The notes beneath the pieces are model-generated. The model ran no database searches. It saw only the letters and a program-made list of their open reading frames with translations, and was not told where the DNA came from. DNA of 9,720 nucleotides from an uncultured Erysipelotrichaceae bacterium (GTDB lineage Bacteria > Bacillota_I > Bacilli_A > Erysipelotrichales > Erysipelotrichaceae): positions 1 to 9,720 of the forward strand of contig CALFEZ010000238.1 in NCBI GenBank assembly GCA_937957895.1, in the 5' to 3' direction. A program made the position numbers and the translations under genes. Every line of letters starts with the position of its first letter. The first letter of the stretch is position 1. Positions 6,646-9,720 of the stretch are shown here, piece by piece.

Positions 6646-7542
6646 AGTGTCAATGTCTACCTTGGGAACCGGCTGTATGTTGTCAGGGTCAAACTCACGA
6701 CAATAACGGATCACTTGTTCGACAAGTGCCGGTGGTGTCGATGCTCCTGCAGTTACGGCGATGATGGATGTTTCACTCAGAAGTTTCACATCGAGATCCT
6801 CGATGCTTTCGATCATCGATACCCAACCATGATGGGTGTCTTTTGCAATCTTCGCTAACATTCGAGTATTGTTGGATAATGGGTCACCCACAACGATGAT
6901 CCCATCTACCTTTGGAATATCGATAACGGCATGCTGACGTCTGAGGGTCGCATCACAAACCTCTTGTGCAATTTCGGCATCAGGATAAAGAGTTAGGATG
7001 GTATCAAAGATTGGCTGAATGTCCAGCACACTGAGCGTTGTTTGGTTGGTGACGAATATGGGTTGTGGTATATTTTTAGGTATCTCTTCGATGTGTGTAA
7101 CAAGCACCACAGATGGATCGTTTTCGATCACTGCCATCGATTCAGGATGATTTTTTTTGCCTATATACAAAACGCGTTTGCCTTCTGTAATTGCCTGATC
7201 GATCAGTCGCTGTGTGGCAAACACATCTTCACAAGTGGCATCATAGCAAATCAGACCTTTTTGTTTTGCTGCTTGCTTGACATGTTCACTTACTCCATGA
7301 GCAGTGAAAAGCACTACTCCTGATTCAATTTGATCGAGCATCTCGATTTTTGATTTTCCAAATGAGGTGAGAGTCTGGATGTTGATTCTTTGCAGCGCTT
7401 CCATGACAAAACGGTTGTGGACAAGCGGACCCAAGATCGTGATGGGTTGATCCGGGTGTTTGCCACGTATTTCCTTGGCAAGCCTTATGGCATTGACTAC
7501 CCCTTTGCAGTAGCTTCGGGGAATCACTGAAATTACTTCCAT
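6634..7542 (-). CDS. ispH: 4-hydroxy-3-methylbut-2-enyl diphosphate reductase (IspH)
   Basis: IspH is the [4Fe-4S] enzyme of the last MEP-pathway step, reducing HMBPP to isopentenyl and dimethylallyl diphosphate. The 302-residue protein has the three cluster cysteines in their family contexts: C12 (YCKGV), C104 (DATC) and C196 (EVCDAT). Substrate-site elements are also present: H42 (LVHN), AHGVS (81-85), HPE (132-134), TNQTTLS (165-171), SNNTRM (223-228) and GASTPP (266-271). The ATG is preceded on the minus strand by TTGGAGG (7550-7556) at a 7-base spacing. It is the only minus-strand gene in the window, although in Bacillus the orthologue (yqfP) lies in the same neighbourhood. Expression probably comes from its own short promoter in the divergent gap. 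Its stop lies inside trmK. All key residues are kept, so the enzyme looks active. Confidence 0.96.
   Translation of the reverse strand: MEVISVIPRSYCKGVVNAIRLAKEIRGKHPDQPITILGPLVHNRFVMEALQRINIQTLTSFGKSKIEMLDQIESGVVLFTAHGVSEHVKQAAKQKGLICYDATCEDVFATQRLIDQAITEGKRVLYIGKKNHPESMAVIENDPSVVLVTHIEEIPKNIPQPIFVTNQTTLSVLDIQPIFDTILTLYPDAEIAQEVCDATLRRQHAVIDIPKVDGIIVVGDPLSNNTRMLAKIAKDTHHGWVSMIESIEDLDVKLLSETSIIAVTAGASTPPALVEQVIRYCREFDPDNIQPVPKVDIDTLLI
6712..6728. other. Perfect short hairpin inside ispH
   Basis: CACTTGT, TCG, ACAAGTG is a perfect 7-bp inverted repeat with a 3-base loop. It lies 67 bases beyond the trmK stop. No T tract follows on either strand, so it is not an ordinary intrinsic terminator. 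It may block 3' exonucleases on trmK transcripts or be chance within the ALVEQV codons. Confidence 0.2.
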
Positions 7543-7560
7543 AAACGAACCTCCAACGTC

Positions 7561-7569
7561 ATTTTAGCA
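7561..7569 (-). promoter_or_regulatory. Extended -10 promoter for ispH
   Basis: On the minus strand the sequence reads TGC TAAAAT, an extended -10 (TGn plus a 5/6 hexamer). At 17 bases the -35 position reads CATATT, which is poor, so recognition would rest on the extended -10. Transcription would start near 7554, leaving a leader of about 12 bases that just includes the ispH Shine-Dalgarno site. The start is inferred, not measured. Confidence 0.45.
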
Positions 7570-7577
7570 TAAATTTT

Positions 7578-7586
7578 TGGTAAAAT
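7578..7586 (+). promoter_or_regulatory. Extended -10 promoter for the cshB-nfo pair
   Basis: TGG TAAAAT is an extended -10 with no recognisable -35 at the expected place. It predicts transcription from about 7592-7594, right at the first possible cshB ATG. A competing choice overlaps it: TTGGTA (7577-7582), 17 bases, then TATAAT (7600-7605), which would start transcription near 7612, at the second in-frame ATG. Confidence 0.45.
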
Positions 7587-7593
7587 ATGGGAA

Positions 7594-8937
7594 ATGGAGT
7601 ATAATGAAACAATGAAACAAAACCCGCTCATAAAGCAGATGATGGATACCGTTGGATTTGATGTTCTAAGTCAGGTCCAAGCAAAAGTCATCCCAGCTAT
7701 CCTAAAAAATCAATCACTTGTTGTTACATCTCCAACAGGGACCGGTAAAACCCATGCATATCTTTTTGGGATTTTTGCCAAGCTTACAAAACGTCCCGTG
7801 ACGCAAGCAGTGATCGTAGCCCCTACAAGAGAATTGGCTCATCAGATATCGCGTTTTGCCCAAGAGCTCGCAGATGCTGCTGATGGTATCCAAATCAAGA
7901 CCTATGTTGGTGGTGAAAAGCGCATCACCAAAAAAAGTGACACACAAGCTCAGTTGGTCATTGGTACGATCGGAAGACTGAATGATCTGTATCTGGAAGC
8001 CAATACGATCGATCTTCACACTGCTTCCATGATCGTCCTTGATGAGGCTGACATGCTGGTCGATCAGGGATTTATCGAAGCGTGTGATCGTTTGTTATCA
8101 AAGCTTTCATCAACCATCCAAACATTGGTTTTTTCTGCAACCATCCCTGCTGAGTTGCAACCATTTTTGAGAAAGTATCTCACTAATTCGAAGTTGATTC
8201 AGGTTGTTGAAGATGCCGCATTCAATCCACAGATTGAATATCAGTTGATCGCTGCCAAGCATCGAACATACATCGACATGTGTCTTCATATCCTGCAAGG
8301 GTTACAACCCAATCAGTGTCTTATCTTTGCAAACTCCAAATCGGAAGTGAGTGAACTGGGTGAGAAGATGAGGGAACAGGGACACAAAGTGATCGAACTT
8401 CATAAAAATTTGACAAGTGCTGCCCGAAAGCACGCACTGATGCGAATCGATCAGGGTAAAGTACCTTATATCGTAGCCAGTGACATCGCAGCAAGAGGAT
8501 TGGACATCGAAAACATCTCTCATGTCATTTCATTGGGGTTTCCCAAAGACCTATCCTATTTCAAACATCGTGCGGGAAGAACAGGCCGTGCCGGAAAAAC
8601 AGGTGTTTGTCTTACCATTTACAAAGACAATGATCAAAACAGTATCGTAACATTGATCAAAGAGGGGATCGACTTTAAGCATGTCAGCTTTCAAGATGGA
8701 AACTGGAAAGAGTTAATGCCATATCAGCATAAACATCGTTATCTCAACAAAGAAGACAAAAAGATCGTATCGATGATAAAAGGCAGAAAACAAAAAGTCA
8801 AACCAAACTACAAAAAGAAACAGCAGGAAGAAATCGAAAAATTCCATGCCAAGAAACGACGTGCCATGATCGCAGCCAAAATCAAAGAACAGAAAAAAGC
8901 ACGTGCCAAAGAACGATCAAAAGGAGGCTCTTCATGA
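7594..8937 (+). CDS. cshB: DEAD-box ATP-dependent RNA helicase, CshB-like
   Basis: This is a DEAD-box helicase that unwinds RNA duplexes with ATP, probably in cold adaptation, RNA turnover or ribosome assembly. In 447 residues all core motifs appear in order: a Q motif around SQVQAKVIP (26-34), I SPTGTGKT (46-53), Ia APTREL (76-81), GTIGRL (124-129) in place of TPGR, DEAD (150-153), SAT (181-183), IFANSKS (244-250), ASDIAARGLDI (295-305) and HRAGRTGRAG (325-334). A Lys/Arg-rich tail (about 379-447) with KPNYKKK resembles the CshB tail and likely grips RNA. Its place just before nfo matches Bacillus yqfR-yqfS, supporting CshB over CshA. The start is uncertain: ATG 7594 is the longest, while ATG 7612 (skipping six residues) has GGAG 12 bases upstream. 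Neither has a well-spaced ribosome site. The TGA overlaps nfo as ATGA. Confidence 0.92.
   Translation: MEYNETMKQNPLIKQMMDTVGFDVLSQVQAKVIPAILKNQSLVVTSPTGTGKTHAYLFGIFAKLTKRPVTQAVIVAPTRELAHQISRFAQELADAADGIQIKTYVGGEKRITKKSDTQAQLVIGTIGRLNDLYLEANTIDLHTASMIVLDEADMLVDQGFIEACDRLLSKLSSTIQTLVFSATIPAELQPFLRKYLTNSKLIQVVEDAAFNPQIEYQLIAAKHRTYIDMCLHILQGLQPNQCLIFANSKSEVSELGEKMREQGHKVIELHKNLTSAARKHALMRIDQGKVPYIVASDIAARGLDIENISHVISLGFPKDLSYFKHRAGRTGRAGKTGVCLTIYKDNDQNSIVTLIKEGIDFKHVSFQDGNWKELMPYQHKHRYLNKEDKKIVSMIKGRKQKVKPNYKKKQQEEIEKFHAKKRRAMIAAKIKEQKKARAKERSKGGSS
8921..8927 (+). promoter_or_regulatory. Shine-Dalgarno site for nfo, inside the helicase gene
   Basis: AAGGAGG lies 6 bases before the nfo ATG at 8934 and encodes the last residues of the helicase. 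It fixes the nfo start and allows independent initiation in addition to coupling through the ATGA overlap. Confidence 0.8.
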
Positions 8938-9720
8938 GGATCGGAAGTCATGTCTCACTAAAGGCAGATGAGTATTTTTTAGGATCAGTCAAGGAAGCAT
9001 TAGAATATGATGCTACTGTTCTGATGATCTATACGGGAGCCCCGCAAAACACTTTAAGAAAACCGATTTTGGAGCTGATGATCCCGGATGGACTGAAAAT
9101 GATGGCAGATCATGATATCCCCATCGAAAACTTGATCGTACATGCTCCATACATCATCAATTTGGCTAACTCTCAAAAAAAAGAGACTTTTGAACTGGCA
9201 ACGACATTTTTGTCCAAAGAAATAGAACGGGTCCGTGCATTTCAAGGCAAAGTGATCGTTTTACATCCGGGAGCACATGTAGGTGCAGGTGTTGCGATTG
9301 GATTACAACAAGCCATCAAAGGATTGAACATGGTATTGGAAAAGGTAAGTGATGTTTCGATTGCTTTGGAAACAATGGCAGGAAAGGGAAGTGAGATCGG
9401 ATCAAGTTTCGAAGAGATTGCCTACTTGATCGAGCATGTCGAAAACAAAGACTGTGTTTCAGTGTGTCTTGATACGTGTCACATACATGATGCCGGCTAT
9501 GATTTGAGTGATTTTGATGACGTTTTGGATGAGTTTGACCGTATCATCGGATTGGACCGTCTTTCGGTCGTACATGTAAATGATTCAAAGAATGCCAAAG
9601 GAGCACGCAAGGACCGTCATGAAAACATCGGTTATGGGCAGATCGGATTTGACGTATTGTTGGGTGTGATCAACCATCCAAGGCTGATGCATCTTCCCAA
9701 AATACTTGAGACACCTTACC
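8934..9720 (+). CDS. nfo: Endonuclease IV (AP endonuclease), 3'-truncated by the window edge
   Basis: Nfo cuts DNA 5' of abasic sites and removes blocked 3' ends in base excision repair. The window holds 262 complete codons; the family is usually about 280-300 residues, so the last 20-40 are outside. The TIM-barrel opening MRIGSHVSL is typical, as is YTGAPQNT (33-40). All nine expected zinc ligands can be placed: H70 (VHAPY), H111 (LHPGAH), E146 (LETMAG), D180 and H183 (CLDTCHIH), H214 (HVNDSK), D227 and H229 (KDRHENIG), and E259 (LETPY). The spacing closely matches the E. coli enzyme. It overlaps the helicase stop as ATGA, has a strong ribosome site, and the helicase-nfo pair matches Bacillus yqfR-yqfS. 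It appears fully functional as far as it is visible. Confidence 0.97.
   Translation, partial: MRIGSHVSLKADEYFLGSVKEALEYDATVLMIYTGAPQNTLRKPILELMIPDGLKMMADHDIPIENLIVHAPYIINLANSQKKETFELATTFLSKEIERVRAFQGKVIVLHPGAHVGAGVAIGLQQAIKGLNMVLEKVSDVSIALETMAGKGSEIGSSFEEIAYLIEHVENKDCVSVCLDTCHIHDAGYDLSDFDDVLDEFDRIIGLDRLSVVHVNDSKNAKGARKDRHENIGYGQIGFDVLLGVINHPRLMHLPKILETPY

Noticed and set aside
8408..8436. TTGACA box within the helicase gene
   Set aside because: No TATAAT-like hexamer follows at 16-18 bases, so no promoter is supported.
1..9720. A previously undescribed multi-gene system
   Set aside because: Every gene belongs to a well-known housekeeping family in a familiar neighbourhood. No unknown gene, mobile element, repeat array or defence-like module is present.

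Overview
The window is a compact housekeeping segment of a low-to-mid GC Firmicutes or Mollicutes-type bacterium (about 40-42% GC by eye). Its genes and order resemble the Bacillus subtilis era-recO-gly-dnaG-sigA-trmK-ispH-cshB-nfo neighbourhood. TGA is used as a stop (era, dnaG, cshB) and Trp is TGG, so the Mycoplasma/Spiroplasma code 4 is not in use. The single-chain glycyl-tRNA synthetase, instead of the alpha/beta form of Bacillus, and a primary sigma factor with an extra internal block point away from Bacillaceae. A lineage near Erysipelotrichia, Acholeplasmatales or Izemoplasmatales is my inference and is not proven by the sequence.

Layout. Positions 1-6645 hold a tightly packed plus-strand series: era (5' end cut off), recO, glyS, dnaG, rpoD and trmK. 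Junctions are ATGA overlaps (era/recO, dnaG/rpoD), gaps of 3 and 28 bases (glyS/dnaG, recO/glyS), or a 17-base overlap (rpoD/trmK). This is a classic macromolecular synthesis operon: ribosome assembly GTPase, recombination mediator, tRNA charging, replication primase, primary sigma factor and tRNA modification. ispH (7542-6634) lies on the minus strand, and its end overlaps the end of trmK by 12 bases. After a 51-base divergent promoter gap, the plus-strand pair cshB-like helicase and nfo (3' end cut off) runs to the window edge, again with an ATGA overlap.

Function. Most genes serve central information processing: 30S maturation (Era), RecF-pathway recombination (RecO), glycine charging (GlyRS), primer synthesis (DnaG), promoter recognition (RpoD), tRNA A22 methylation (TrmK), RNA remodelling (DEAD-box helicase) and abasic-site repair (endonuclease IV). 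IspH, last step of the MEP isoprenoid pathway, is the one metabolic gene.

There is no RNA gene, mobile element, CRISPR array or gene-free stretch over 51 bases. I found no new multi-gene system. The points worth a second look are a strong excess of GATC sites, a pair of mirrored extended -10 promoters in the divergent gap, an in-place inversion of ispH with overlapping convergent ends, and a roughly 55-residue insertion in the primary sigma factor.
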